64,000 bases of DNA, taken from contig OZ218963.1 of the NCBI GenBank assembly GCA_965112735.1, positions 868,001 through 932,000 of the forward strand, written 5' to 3'. This document shows positions 49,022-61,213 of this stretch, one piece after another; position 1 is the first letter of the stretch; the number at the start of each line of letters is the position of its first letter. Source of the stretch: Phaeosaccion multiseriatum (Eukaryota; Ochrophyta, other classes). The position numbers and the translations under genes are program-made. The notes beneath the pieces were generated by a model. That model saw nothing but the letters and a program-made list of their open reading frames with translations, did not search any database and was not told the DNA's origin.

Positions 49022-50238
49022 CTCCCTTCCCTGTCGGGAACCTCTTCTACAGCCCCTCGCTTCTCTCCTCCTTCTCCCCCTCCTCCTCCACCACCACCAC
49101 CAGGTCCTCCTCCTTCGCCTTCTTCTTCTCCCCACTCGACGGAATCTCCGCTGAACGAGTCGCTGCTGAAGATCATGGATCCAGTCTTGTCCCCCTTCTC
49201 CCACAGTCTCCCCTCGTTGGGAAGCTTTTTCTTCGAACAGTAGAAGCCCTCCCATGTCTCAGCCCTACCACCCGAGAAACACAGTAGGGTGCCATCCACA
49301 CGAAAGAGGGACGAGGGCGAGCGAGAAGAGTAGAAAGAGGTTATGAGCACAAGGCCGTATTGGAACAGCAGCCTTTGGTGTGTGTGGCCATACCTGTACT
49401 CAAAGCTGGTTGCAAACTTTGCTAATTTGGACACGCCGCTGGCTTTAATCTTTCTCGAAGACACGAGGCTAAAAAGGTCGCGGGACGACGCCTGTTTTAT
49501 CGTTTGTAGGGCAAGCAACAAAAGCACGACACAACGCGGGTTGAGTTGTGTTGAAAAGCGCACACATTCAGCCCGCCCCGCGTTGTGCAAAGCATTACCT
49601 TGCCCGAATATATGAGGAGGAACTCTTTGTAGGGTAGATGCACTTCCCCGTCAGGCTCTGTCGCATTTTCCTCGTTGCCCAGTGACAAGTCCTCGCGACT
49701 GTGTCCCTCGAACACAGTCACCCGAGGCCTGCCGCTGCTGCCCCCATCCAACAGATTCGTCCGCGCCACGACGATGTCCAGCACCAAGTCCTGAGACTCG
49801 GCGTCCGGGCTTGAGGCGGAGGTCAGCTTCGGAGCGGTCTCAGCCTCTTCGAAGACCATGCGTATCCTACCCGTGAAGCTCGGCCGCTCCTATCGCCCGT
49901 GTGAGGAGTGAGTGGGGGGATAACGGAGGGAGGATAAGAAACATAAAGGGCCGCGACCTCCAAGAAGTATGCATACACACTCCCCCCTTCCTGCACTCTT
50001 GACGCACCTTTATGGCGTAGGTGAAGTACTGCATGAGATCGAGAATCAGGGCGTGATCCGTTTCGCAGATTCTGGAGTCGTTCTCGCGATCCTCACCGCG
50101 GCTCTCGGAGTCAGAGGCTGTGGCATTGTCTCCTGCATCTTGTTTGGTGCTGCTGGCGCCGCCCATCACGTAAATCATGTGATTACTCAGCGTTTCTCGT
50201 AAGTCAACGGGTGTCTCCGGCACCCCATCTTCCATCAT
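48313..50238 (-). CDS. Uncharacterised protein, about 523 aa
   Basis: Exons: 50238-50008, 49889-49599, 49491-49394, 49264-48313; phases agree (1572 nt). Exons 1-3 look like a folded domain: 'ALILDLMQYFTYAIK', 'ERPSFTGRIRMVFEEAE', 'QDLVLDIVVARTNLLDGG', 'EVHLPYKEFLLIYSGK' and 'SGVSKLAKFATSFEYR'. I do not recognise the family. The last exon starts 'AETWEGFYCSKKKLPNEGRL' and then becomes Gly/Ser/Gln-rich, with a poly-Ser/Gln tract from CTG repeats (48981-49017) and a degenerate copy of the dispersed module. I chose the paired ATGs at 50238 because the next upstream ATG (50301) overlaps the start of the divergent gene. No signal peptide or membrane span. Confidence 0.65.
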
Positions 50239-50299
50239 TTCTTTTGCGCGGGGGCGCGGGTAAGAGCGAGAAGGGAGAGCGGGAGAGGAAAGGGTTACC
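50239..50299. promoter_or_regulatory. 61-bp divergent promoter
   Basis: Smallest head-to-head spacer in the window. It contains GGGCGCGGG (50251-50259) and a purine-rich tract. If an upstream ATG at 50301 were used on the minus strand the two coding regions would overlap. Confidence 0.45.
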
Positions 50300-52459
50300 A
50301 TGTTTAAGCACAGGAATGAGCCCCTCCTGCCGGTAACGAGAGAAAGCCGAGGCTCAGGCGGGATTCGGCGCAGAGAAGCCAAGTCGAAATGGTCGCGATC
50401 GTTCTTGGTCAGCGCGCTCTGGCTCTTGATCAGTCTCGTTACAGTCCTGGTCGGGTACCTCTACTGCCTTCTGAAGGTGGGCTTTCGCTTCACGCGTGTC
50501 TTCTTCTTCTTTTTGACCCACGTCCGTTTGGGAACTCACTTATCAAACTCTGCTCTCGTGTCTGCAGATGGAGAAGGTGTCCCTGCACTGTGTCCCGGGA
50601 GGGCGCTGTGAAGTGAGCGTCACGAGGGGCTTGCGCGAGCACAGCCAGGTTCTGCACAGGGATTGGCTGCTTCGATCCGAGGTGGTCCGTCTGCTTGACG
50701 GGGAAGTGGTACGTTCAGAGGGACTTGTTCCACGGCAGGCTGTCCGTCCAGTCCGCTGCCCTTGGTCGGCCATACCTTGGCCTACCTTTGCCTGATGGCC
50801 GTGTGTGATTCTGGGCGCTGTCTCATGATAAACAGGTCGATACAACGGGGCTGAAACGCAAGCAGATGAGGAAGTTGGGTTACTCGTATCAAGTGTCCTT
50901 CAGAGACCCCCGGAAACAGACAGGACAGGCCGCTAAAGCAGAGTCCCCATCAGCAGACGAGTACCACAAGGCTAGATTAGAGCGCGTACAAGAGGGCCAT
51001 GCTAATGATGCGAGGTAAGGTCGTTGGACAGTTGTGCAGGACACGTAACTTTGCGCAAGTTCTAACTCACTGCCTGGCTATCACTTTGGCCCGGTGCGTT
51101 GCGAAATGGGGAGCAGACGGCCTGTGCTGGAGGACGTGCAGAGTGCGAAGGTGAATGACCCACAGCAGCAGGCGACGCAGAATGTCAAGGAGGGGAGCGG
51201 TGGGGCAAAGGGCGGTCGTAGCGAGAGGAAGCCCAAGGGGTCCGATGCGGAGATAGCGGAGCTCGTCGCCAGGAAGAAACGGATGAAGCAGGAGCGGAAA
51301 GAGGCCAAAGAGCCACCAGAAGATGTACGGGGAGGGGATGGACAACAGGAGGATGTTGGGGGTGGTGAGGGGGAGGGGGAGGGAGGGAGTAGACAAGTGA
51401 ACGAGGGGCCGCCTCCCGAGGGGGCGGCCAGGGAGCCAAATGCCGTGACTGAAAAACCAGGGCAAGCTGAGGAGCAAGGCAAGCAGGCGGGTCAAGAACC
51501 GGAAAAGGAAGGCGGAAGGGCGGAGGTAGAAGGGCAGGCGGGTCAGGAGCCGGAAAAGCAGGCCGGAGGGGAGGTGGTAGCAAGAAGGCTGCAGCAGCAT
51601 GCTCAAGCACCTTCGACTACAGAGGAGGGGCAGGCTGGAGGAGGGGACCCTGTACCTGTGGAGGAAGAGACCATGGAGGCGAAAGGCCGCAGCAAGGACA
51701 GGTACACTTTCTCTCTCTCTCTCCCTCTGTGTGTGTGTGTGTGTGTGTGTGTGTCATGTGTCCTTCACACTCTTTGCGACCACCCTCCCTCCGCCTCTTC
51801 CTCTCCACTCCACTCGCCACCCCAGGCGGCGGCTCGGCATCGAAAACGTGCGTGAACCTTTTCAGGAGCTGGCAAAGCTGGGGAGAGAGCTGGGAGGGCG
51901 CATTGGACTGGAGCAGGACGCAGGAGATGCACAGGACGGGGGAGCCTTGGGGGACAAAGCAGGGGCGGGGGTGGGTGGAGCAGGGGTGGATGTGGATGGA
52001 ACCGATGATGTGGAGTATCCAGAGGCTCTTGTGGAGCTGGGACAGGTCACGGAGGGGCGGCAGGGGGAGCTGGTGCTGCTCATGTCTACCTTCGATTTGG
52101 GAAAGTCGAAGGCCAGAAACCACCGCAGAGAGATGGACACCTTCATTCGAAGGTTGGTGAAGTCAAGTGAAGTGAAGGAAGGGACTGCCAATCTAGTCTT
52201 TGCTTAACCATCCCCTCCAACCCCTCCTACTTACACTCCTCTAACTATTCCTGTGGCATACTGTTACCCTCTTACCCTCCCCTTCGTCTCTCGGCTCGGC
52301 AGCAACAAGAGCGATGGAGAGATCCATTTCGAGGAGTCCAAGAAGTGGCGAGTCATGGGTGTGTGGCTCGTGGCCATGGGGGGGCTCTCGCTGTTCTTCT
52401 CTCTCATCATCGGCAATTTCACCGACTTGCGGGTGCGCCGGGCAGGCAAAGCCGTGTGA
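50300..52459 (+). CDS. Two-pass membrane protein of unknown function, 521 aa
   Basis: Exons: 50300-50476, 50568-50708, 50836-51014, 51117-51701, 51826-52152, 52303-52459; phases agree (1566 nt). One hydrophobic span lies near the N-terminus ('SFLVSALWLLISLVTVLVGY') and one near the C-terminus ('VWLVAMGGLSLFFSLIIGNF'). The N-tail 'NEPLLPV' resembles an acidic di-leucine sorting signal. Between the spans are a compact Cys/Arg-rich region ('KVSLHCVPGGRCEVSVTR'), a long charged linker with repeats of 'QAGQEPEK', and a conserved-looking end 'ENVREPFQELAKLGRELGG' and 'RREMDTFIRRL'. I know no family with this layout. Phase consistency across five introns makes the model solid even though function is unknown. 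Confidence 0.75.
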
Positions 52460-52471
52460 TCATGCGCAACA

Positions 52472-52528
<57 letters not shown>

Positions 52529-52595
52529 GATTCTCCGTCGGCCACGACCGGATAAAATAACACTTCTCACTCCCAGTGCATGAAAGGCTTAAAGT

Positions 52596-55575
52596 CTAGA
52601 TGACGATGCACTGCCCATCTTCCTCGCCAGAGGAAGTCCCTCTCCCACTTCCTCTCCCAGTCCCCTGCCGTTGCCTCAGCATGCCCAGAATATGATTGAG
52701 TTGCCCCTGCGCCGTGGGGAAGCTCATTCCACACGTCGGGAGGCGAATGGCGAGCATGGCCGTCATCACCTCCTCCGATGCCGCATAGCCTGCCAGGCGA
52801 TTGCCCCTCTTGAGCAGAGATGTGCGGTCCATCTTGAGCATGACCGGCTCCAGCACCTCCAGCAGGGCAAGAGCCACACGCAGGGGGGCGTCCTCGAGCA
52901 CCAGAGATGCGTCAATCACCGCGGCGGCGAGAGGGAGGGAGGTGGCTTTACAGAAGAGACACATGAACCACTCCGTGGCAAAGTACGACAGGGGCACCTG
53001 TGGTGTGGTGATGGGAGTAGCGGCCGCGAGCAGAACGACCAAGAGGTATTTACAAGAGAAGAGGCCAAGCAGAGGACAGCAAAGCAAAGTGTCACATGAT
53101 GGATGGCAGCTGATGGCATGAAAGTGCCCACATATATATATATATATATATCCACACCCACCTGCTGGTCCTCCAAGTGGATGTGAAGCAGGGGCAGGTG
53201 GACTCGCACGCAGCCTTCAAGTGTCTCCAACAGGAGGTGCAGCACAGAGGCTCCCTTTTGCCCCCCAGATGGAGGTGAGGCAGAGGCGCCGGCCTCGTTG
53301 GGTCTCCGGCTGCCCCACTGTTGCTTGTTGTCCATTCCTCTTCGTGGCAGAATGGCTTTGAACAACGGCTGCTCTATAATTTGAGTCAAAATTGCGCATG
53401 CAGAGGGCTCGTCGGGCTCCTAAAGCGTCATCGGAGGGGGAAGAGCAGGAGGAACAAACAACAAGACAAGTTATATACGGGTTGAGAGGCAGACGGACAA
53501 GCCTACAAGGCTTACTTACTCTTACTCTTGTGTGGCGTACTCTGACCTACCTGCATGAGCACGATGGCGGCAATGTAGGTAATTCCCTGTGCGTACTGCA
53601 GCCCGGCGTCAATCAGCGCCGTGTTGGCCACGCGGTACAGGCTCGCGTGATGGTCCTGTCCCACCACTACACGGCAGCCCAGAGTCCGCTTCACATCCCT
53701 CTCGAGGAGGGTGGAGGACGGCTCTATCCTCACGCCCTTGAAGGCCGCGTACTTGCCCCTCATCTTCTGCTGCCGAGTGGCGGGCAGGAGATATACCAGC
53801 GACGAGCACGCCGTGGACGAGGAGGAAACTCGTGCTGGCTGCCGAGCCGTTACTCTGCCACTACCACTTGCCAATGCCGCCCCGTTTGCCGCCTCCTCCG
53901 GGGACAGCGCCAGCTCTTGGATGGGCCCGCTGCCGCCCGGCCTGCTGCTCCACTCCACCGTGGCCAGCCTTGCCATGGCTTTGAAGTCTGAATCGCGGCC
54001 CGTGTGTGGCTGCTGGCGAGCCACTGCATCCATCATGCTTTCCCAAAAGCCCGTCCGGTCAAAGAGCTTTGTGTGGGTCGGCGCGAGACCCAGGTAAGGG
54101 ATGGCAGCTCGCTGGGCGTACAGGGGGAAGATGCTACAGTGCTCAATACCCTCCGCACAACAACACCCCTCGCCCAATGGAAGCACAATTCTCTTTGCCG
54201 CCTTCCCTCTTTGGGTGGGGTCAGCGGATTCGTCGTCCTCCTCCTCCCCTTCCTCCCCTTCCTCCCCGTTCCCGTCCGTCTCACTGGGCACCCTTCCGCA
54301 GCACGTGTGGCAGGCAAAAGTGAGGCGACATGGCTCTTGATAGCGCGTCTCGTCAAGCGCCTCTGCCAGCAGGTCCATGGCCTCGAGCAAGGGCACGTTT
54401 GTCACCTCTCGGCCGCGCACGGAGGTCAGGATGAAGCCTGGCCTCAGACAGTCGGTCCCTGTAATTCCATGCTCCTCTTCCGGTATCGCGCCTTGTCTAC
54501 TACTGCCGCCATTCCTCTCCCGCCGCTGCTGCTTTGGGTCCACGCTGCTACGGGTCGCGCGGGATAGGGATGACCCTCTTCTATGCACGCCACCGCTACC
54601 TGACCTCTCCATTGAGTATGTGTTTTCTTGCCCGGCCTCTGCGGGCCCACCAGACGAGCCCGCTGCCGCACTCCCTCTGGTGTTGTGCTTCTTTACAAAG
54701 CCAGCCTTAACGATGACGGCACACCTCCACGTCTTTGGGATGCTCTTTACTACGATGAGCCCCCCGCCCGTCTCTGTCGCGGCTCGCGATCCCCTGCTGT
54801 TGAGCTCGACTTCGTAACTCACCAGTCCACGCTTCTTGGCTCGGGCCGCGGCCGCATCTGCCACCTCACCGCCGCCACCGCCGGCGGTCTCGACGTCCCT
54901 CCTATTCCCAAGGTTGCTGCGGGCACTGCTGTTCCGTCTCCTCTTACTTCTCGTCCAGGACAGACTTTGCAGTCCGGCGCGTATGTTCGCCACCCCCGCC
55001 AGACTGCCATCTGTCCATGTCACGCTGACTACCCTCCTATTGTGACTGTACCTTGCCTCTAGCTCCAGTCCCTGCGAGCCCGCCAGCACCTCCACCTCCA
55101 AGCTATAGCAGTTGCAAGTTTCGGGTGGGGGGGGCGGAGGGGGGGGGGGGGGGGGGCAAGGGGCCACAGCTGCAGCAACAGTCCCTTCTACTTCTATAGG
55201 AGAGAGGCTGCGCTCAGTAGTACGCTTGAAGAAGCCCTGGAAACTATGCAAGACCTGGTTACTGCCACTGCCACTCCTTAGTCTCGCCCTCTCGGCCGAA
55301 ATTTCCGCTGAAAGCTTTCTTCCACCTTCACCGTAGGGGAAGTACATGTCTCCTCCGGATGAGTCGGATGATGGAGAAGACTCTTCCTCAACATCTCCCT
55401 CCATAGGGGCGGGGGATGCAGGAGAGCTCTCTCGGCTGCTCGGGCGCTCTTTCGTGGTGTTGTCGTCATCTCTCTCTTCTCCGGGCCCAAGAGCCAGAGC
55501 AGCTGCTAATTTCTCTGCCACACTTTCCGCTGCTAATATACTGTGTTTTCGATCTCTTTCGACTGTTGATGTCAT
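52596..55575 (-). CDS. TBC-domain Rab GTPase-activating protein with PDZ-like region and CaaX end, 894 aa
   Basis: TBC proteins stimulate GTP hydrolysis on Rab GTPases through an Arg and a Gln finger. Exons: 55575-53551, 53419-53162, 52997-52596; phases agree (2685 nt). Arg-finger motif: 'LLERDVKRTLG' (about residue 618). Gln finger: 'LQYAQGITYIAAIVLMQ' (about 662). The domain continues with 'EGCVRVHLPLLHIHLEDQQV' and 'YFATEWFMCLFCKATSLPLA', then 'LEDAPLRVALALLEVLEP'. Upstream, 'LRPGFILTSVRGREVTNVPL' (about 375) has the shape of a PDZ domain, and the N-terminal 350 residues are low complexity with a Pro run. The last four residues, C-I-V-I, form a CaaX box that would favour geranylgeranylation. 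The open frame extends upstream of ATG 55575, so a longer start or extra exon is possible. Confidence 0.85.
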
Positions 55576-55745
55576 CGTGCACCGTAGAGTAGCCCCCGCA
55601 GACTCTTTAAATTCTATGTTCTCGCCGGGGGCTCCAAAGGTGCTAAGCGTGTTGGAATCCGTATGTTGACATTTTTTCTTTGTTCTCCCTCTCTCAACTG
55701 AAACTGGATTCTTGCGTTTGCCAAACAAGGGTACAAAGCCAAAAG

Positions 55746-55881
55746 CTATGGTATGGTTTCATACCGACTGCCCCCCCCGCCACCAGGTTGTTGCTCCTTG
55801 AAGAGCTTCATCACAAACACGACTCCGACGATGAGGCCGCCTCCTACGTACAGCAGATTGAGGAGGCTCACATGCTGCCGC

Positions 55882-55914
<33 letters not shown>

Positions 55915-58044
55915 CTCTTGACGGAATCTCCTGCTTTGCCTGCCCTTCCGCTGCCCGTCGGCCCCTCCGATGAGTCTGTCGCAGGCCGGACAGCACCATC
56001 ATCACTATCATCATCCTCCTCTTTTGCTTGCTCCTGCTGCTGCTGCTTCGAGTCAACTACGACATCGGCCATTCCCCATGGGGATGTTGTGCTACTAAAG
56101 TCGGGTGCGTCCGGCTCGGGGAACTGGTCGCACACCATGCTGAACAGCCCATCGGCCTCGTACAGATCAAGTTCGGACAGGTGCTGAGGAAACCAGCCTC
56201 GAGCGTGAGCAGCGAAGAAGTTCCATCGGGGCTCGGGCAGTTCGGTCTTAAAGTTCCAGAAGAAAAAGCCGCTGAGGGGAGGAGAGGAAAGGAGAGGAGA
56301 GAAGGAGGAGGTGAGGGACGGGGGGCTCAAGAGAAGCCTACAGGAGGGACTCTGCCCTCAGCAGCTTCGATTCTACCCACCTTGCCACGCCGTGGATGGT
56401 AGCCAGCAGCGCCGTGTTGAGGGTTGTAATGAACACGTCTTGCTCGTACGTGTCGTGCATAGTGTCACTGGCGTCTTGCCCGGGGCGAGAGGTGGAGAAG
56501 TGAGAGTCGTCCTGCTCTGGGTACAGCCGCAACGGGGCGCTGCCACTACGGGACTTACTGCGGTGTATACCCTGTGTGGGACAAGTGCCATTCTCCACCA
56601 TGCTCTGGCCTGTACCGATGGGCGTCCACGCACGGACCCCGGGGTCAGGGGGCGCGTTGGGCTGATCGCTGCCCATGTAGGGATCTGGGCACTGGACTCT
56701 CTCGCACTCCACCTGGGGATACCCTCCAGCATTGTCCTGGAAGCCGTTGAGCCACATGGCGCAATTGTCCGTGGCGAGAGACCACTCTCCTACAAACAGA
56801 GGGATGGAGTCCTGCCGCACACGAGCCATCGGCCGCTTGTCGCAGGCGTTTCGAATGTACCACTCGGGCTTGCCTGCCATATCCCAAGCAAAGTAAATGT
56901 GCGTGTCCAGCACAACGTCTTCACAGCCTTGGAAGGAGTATCGCCACAGGGGATGCAGCGCTCGGAAGGAGTCATGCAGCACCCATATCCAGTTGCTCTC
57001 CCCGCCGCTGCCGTTGAGAGACCCGCCCCCCTTGACCCCCTTCTTGAGTATGGCGTACCCCAACCAGTTGTACATACCCAGGGCATTGGGCGGGGTCTTG
57101 TCCCAGGGCTCGTTGACGCCCTGCAGACCCCACACACTCCCATGCTCCCCGTACAGCTCAGCGATGCGAGTCACTACCCGCAGCGAGTGGAGGAAGTTGT
57201 CAAAGTTGAAGGATGTATAATGCTGTGACCCGTGGTCGAAATCGCCCAGCCAGTGCGCCGATCTTAGGTCCCAGTGCACAAATTGCGCCGGAATCTCCTC
57301 CGTGGCATTGACCCACAGCACGTCCTGCGTCTTACCGCTGCTGTCTAGGCCATTCTGGCTGTCCTTGATGGCGTGGATGTCCAAGAGGACTCCGATGCCG
57401 TATTTCTCACAGTAGGACAGCAGCCGGTCGAGTTCGTCCAACGCGCCATCCATACACCCCACATAGGGTCCGTACGGCACAAACATCCAGTCCCCTACAG
57501 GCACTCGCAAGTCAGTGATGCCCACCTCGGCCAGCTGCGCAATGTCCTCTTCCAGCAACCAGCTGGCCCAGTGCCGCCGCATCTGCCGATTGCCCTCCTC
57601 GGGCCCCAGCACTTGACAAAAGGAGAACGGGTCCATCGCAATCTGCTCGGGGTCCGTCCTGCCCAAAAACTGGTAGTACAAGCTCGGATTGAGCCAAAGC
57701 TCCGGGACCAGCCATCCGCCTATGTTCACACCCTTGATCGTCCCATCCCGCGCCAGCCTCGCCCGTTCCGAGACTGAGCGCTTCTTGTTAATGTCGCACG
57801 TCCACAGCCCCTCCTTGGAGCGCAAATTGTCCCCCAGATCATTCACCTCTCCCGTGGTGGAGTTGAAAATGTCTTCATCGGCGAGCAGGATCCATGTCGT
57901 GAAGTCTGCTTCGTTTGCGAGCCCCGTCAGCTCCACAAGATCTCCCAGGCTTAGAGTGTTCAGGTCGACAAGGGGCTCGTTCTGCAGGGTGGCATCTATT
58001 CGCAACGCAGCTATTGCCAGCAGAAGCAGCAGCAGCATCATCAT
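55746..58044 (-). CDS. GH5 exo-beta-1,3-glucanase-like protein, membrane anchored, 729 aa
   Basis: Likely trims beta-1,3-glucan in the cell wall, or storage laminarin-type glucan. Exons 58044-56381 and 56271-55746; phases agree (2190 nt). N-terminal signal peptide ('MMMLLLLLLAIAAL'). Then 'IKGVNIGGWLVPELWLNPSL' (typical start of the glucan 1,3-beta-glucosidase family), 'GITDLRVPVGDWMF', acid/base Glu in 'GVNEPW' (about 312), 'DTHIYFAWD', nucleophile Glu in 'FVGEWSLATDNCAMWLNG' (about 418) and 'GFFFWNFKTE' at the start of exon 2. N-glycosylation sequons are present. After the catalytic region come a Gln/Asp-rich linker and one hydrophobic span ('YVGGGLIVGVVFVMKLF') near the C-terminus, giving a lumenal or extracellular enzyme. 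It lies 170 bp upstream of the TBC gene on the same strand, the only tandem minus pair. Confidence 0.88.
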
Positions 58045-58497
58045 TCTCCGTATCTTCTCGTGCCCGATCACAACCACTTCCCTTCGAGATTAATCACTCC
58101 ACCGTTGGTCATTACTATCGACCAACCCCTTCCCAACACCATCTCCCCTCTATCACCCTCCCCTATACCCTCCAAGCAGTAGTCGCCGCCGCAAGCAGAG
58201 AAAAAAATGGGGGGCCCAAAATAATCGACGAATCCAGTAGGCAGTTTCCGCTCGGTACTCAACCCCGGGGGGGCATGCAATTGGTCGGCCGCGCGAGCGG
58301 GGGAGCTAAAGCAGCGTCAAGAGCGTATCGCGGAAGCTACCCGCACCACTCTTAGTCATCGGATACTTGGCTAGGCGAAGCGCCACCGCCAGTGCATCCC
58401 CTGCCAGCAGCAGCGCGAGCAGGACCCAGAAGATTCTTTAGGGAAGGCTAGGCGAGGTCGGCGACGGGCGACAAAAGGAAAGAGGGCGCAGGGTCCC
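58045..58497. promoter_or_regulatory. Divergent promoter region, glucanase / eIF2 gamma
   Basis: 453 bp between start codons. An A-run (58200-58206) precedes GGGGGGCCC, and 'CCCCGGGGGG' occurs at 58263-58272. No gene seen. Confidence 0.4.
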
Positions 58498-60992
58498 ATG
58501 GCGGATTTTGTGGGGAGTGGGAAGGATGATGCGGCGGAGGTGTCACCACCAGCAGCAGCAGCAGCGGTGGCGGCAGCAGTGGGAGAGGAAGCAGTAGGAG
58601 TGGAGGCAGCAGGAGCAGCTGGAGAGGAGGAGGATATTGTAATAGAGGCGAGTGACTTCCCTGGAGTCTCGCGAGGCTTTCATGGCCCCCACCTGACGTC
58701 GGCTTGCCGCATTTTCCTTCCGTCCTGCATGCCATTGGTCTGTGTGTTTTGGTTGCTGTTCCCGACTCAAGCCGGAGAGAAATAGGGCCGCCCTGCTTAC
58801 TCTTTTGCATTGCTCTTGCTTTCTTGCCCCCCCCCCCCCACCGCAGCCCACCGCTAGTCGGAACTCTGAGTTTGGGGTAAAGCAGACACACTTGGCTGTG
58901 CAAAGTTTAGATGCTCTGGACCCAGCTGCGCTGACACCGCTCACGCCAGAGGTTATTAGCAGGCAAGCCACCATCAACATTGGCACCATTGGACATGTGG
59001 CCCACGGAAAGTCCACTGTCGTCAAGTCAATATCAGGAGTGCAGGTGAGGCTGGAATGAACTCGCTTGGATGGTTGGCGGATCTCTCTCGTCTGTGTTGT
59101 TCTCTGGTCGCACCACACCACATTTACGCGTATGCACCCACCGCGCCTTTCCCTGTTGCCCCTGACTGGTACTCTTCAAGACGGTTCGCTTCAAGAGTGA
59201 GCTGGTACGAAACATTACCATTAAATTAGGATATGCAAACGCCAAAATCTACAAGGCGGTGGATGCGGAAGCGGGCGTCATGGGAAGCTATTGCAGCAAG
59301 GGTAGTGCGCACGCTGACGAGTTTCAGGAGGACGGCAAGTCGTGGGCGTTGCAACGGCATGTGTCGTTTGTGGACTGCCCGGGGCACGACATTCTCATGG
59401 CTACCATGCTTAACGGCGCGGCGGTTATGGACGCAGCCCTACTCCTGGTGGCGGGCAATGAGACGTGTCCGCAGCCGCAGACCAGTGAGCACTTGGCTGC
59501 CGTGGAGATTATGCGCCTCAAGAATATCATCATCCTGCAAAACAAGGTGGATTTGGTGAAGCAGGACCAGGCCATGGTGCAGTTTGAGCAGATTAAGAAG
59601 TTTGTGTCGGGCACTGTGGCAGACAAGGCTCCCATCATCCCCATCTCCGCCGTGCTGCGGTACAACCTCGATGTGGTGTGCGAGTACATTGTGCACAACA
59701 TTCCCATTCCAGTCAGGGACTTCACCAGCAAGCCGCGGCTCATCGTCATCCGGTCTTTCGACGTGAATAGACCAGGTGTGTGGTCGTGTCGGTCGAGGGC
59801 GGCGGGGAGGAGGGGTAGCGTGGGGCAGGTCGGCGGCTGCGGCTGCGCGAGATATCCAGAATCACATGCCCTCTCTCCGTAGACAGACAGCAGCTCAGCT
59901 GCGTGCTCTTTTGTGTTCGTTGTGTGTACGCAGGCGAGGACGCGGATAAGGTCAAGGGCGGAGTGGCGGGAGGGTCCATTCTGCAGGGGGTCCTGCGCGT
60001 GGGGGACGAGATCGAGGTGAGGAGGAGGAGACGTGTCTCTTGCGTTGTCTTGTCTTGTCTTGTCTTTGTCTTGTTCAGTGCACTCCGTACTTGGCCCCCT
60101 CTTGTGGGGCCGTATAGTAAACAAGCTGTGACTTGGGCGAGAGAGGCGGCGTAACGTGACACACGTCTGTGCTCTGTTGTGGCAGGTCCGGCCGGGCATC
60201 GTGACCAAGGACGACGAAGGGAACGTCAAGTGCTCGCCTATCTTCAGCCGTATCATCTCTCTGTACGCGGAGCACAATGATTTGCAGTACGCCGTGCCGG
60301 GAGGGCTCATCGGAGTGGGCACCAAGGTTGACCCAACTCTCACCCGAGCAGACAGACTCGTCGGACAGGTCCGTCAATCAGGAGACGGTGTTGGCCGCTG
60401 GAATAGAGGCTTTGGGCCCTTGAGGGTTGGGCTTGCTTGCTCCTGAGCTGCGCTCGTGCTGTTGTTTCGGACTGTCCCTGACTCGGTCTGTCTCTGTTGC
60501 CTCTTTGGCCTCAGGTGCTCGGCTTGCGGGGTCACCTCCCTGACGTGTATACCGAGGTGGAGATTTCCTTTTACCTGCTGCGACGATTGCTTGGTGTCAA
60601 GACCCAGGAAGGGGGCAAGCAGGCCAAGGTGCAGAAGCTCCAGAAGCAAGAGATTCTCATGGTCAACATTGGGTCCACTGCCAGCGGCGGAAAGGTGAGA
60701 GGTGGCGAGAGAAGGGCAGGCTGAAAGTTAGGGAGGAAGGTGTGCTTGCTTGCCCTTGGGAGGGAGGGAGGGAGGCGTTTTCCTTTTCTCACATGCAATC
60801 TTGTTCCGGAAACTTGCTCAGGTCCTGGCGGTGAAACAAGATCTCGCCAAGGTGCTGCTCACTCAGCCCGTGTGCACCATGGAGGGGGAGAAGATTGCTC
60901 TCTCTCGCCGAGTCGACAAGCACTGGCGGCTCATCGGCTGGGGGCAGATCCGAAGGGGTGTCAGGATTAACATTGATGAGGAGCAGAAGTAG
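58498..60992 (+). CDS. EIF2S3: Translation initiation factor eIF2 gamma subunit, 516 aa
   Basis: GTPase subunit of eIF2 that delivers initiator Met-tRNA to the 40S ribosome. Exons: 58498-58638, 58847-59044, 59181-59775, 59934-60016, 60186-60368, 60515-60694, 60822-60992; phases agree (1551 nt). G motifs: 'GHVAHGKST' (G1), 'DCPGHD' (G3), 'NKVD' (G4) and 'SAV' (G5). Also '[16 protein letters not shown]', 'SFDVNRPG', '[20 protein letters not shown]', '[20 protein letters not shown]' and '[15 protein letters not shown]', all diagnostic. The insert after 'AKIY' that normally carries several cysteines of a zinc knuckle here has only one Cys ('SYCSKGSA'). The N-terminal 50 residues are an Ala/Glu-rich extension on a separate exon. 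Confidence 0.97.
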
Positions 60993-61213
60993 AGAAGGTC
61001 CATGCGAAAGCGCTAACAAGAGGAGCCGGCGAAGGACGAGTCTTGGGGGCTGGGAGGTGCACTTTGTTGCGGGAGGCAGAGGCAGCAGCAGCGGCAGCGG
61101 CAGAGTGGGAGGCAAGAGGGGCTTGGGGTGGTTCAGCTTCCGTCTTGATTCATCTGACTGCCTAAAAGTAACAAAAACTTCATCATTCACGTCTCCACAA
61201 TAGCCGCGTGTGC

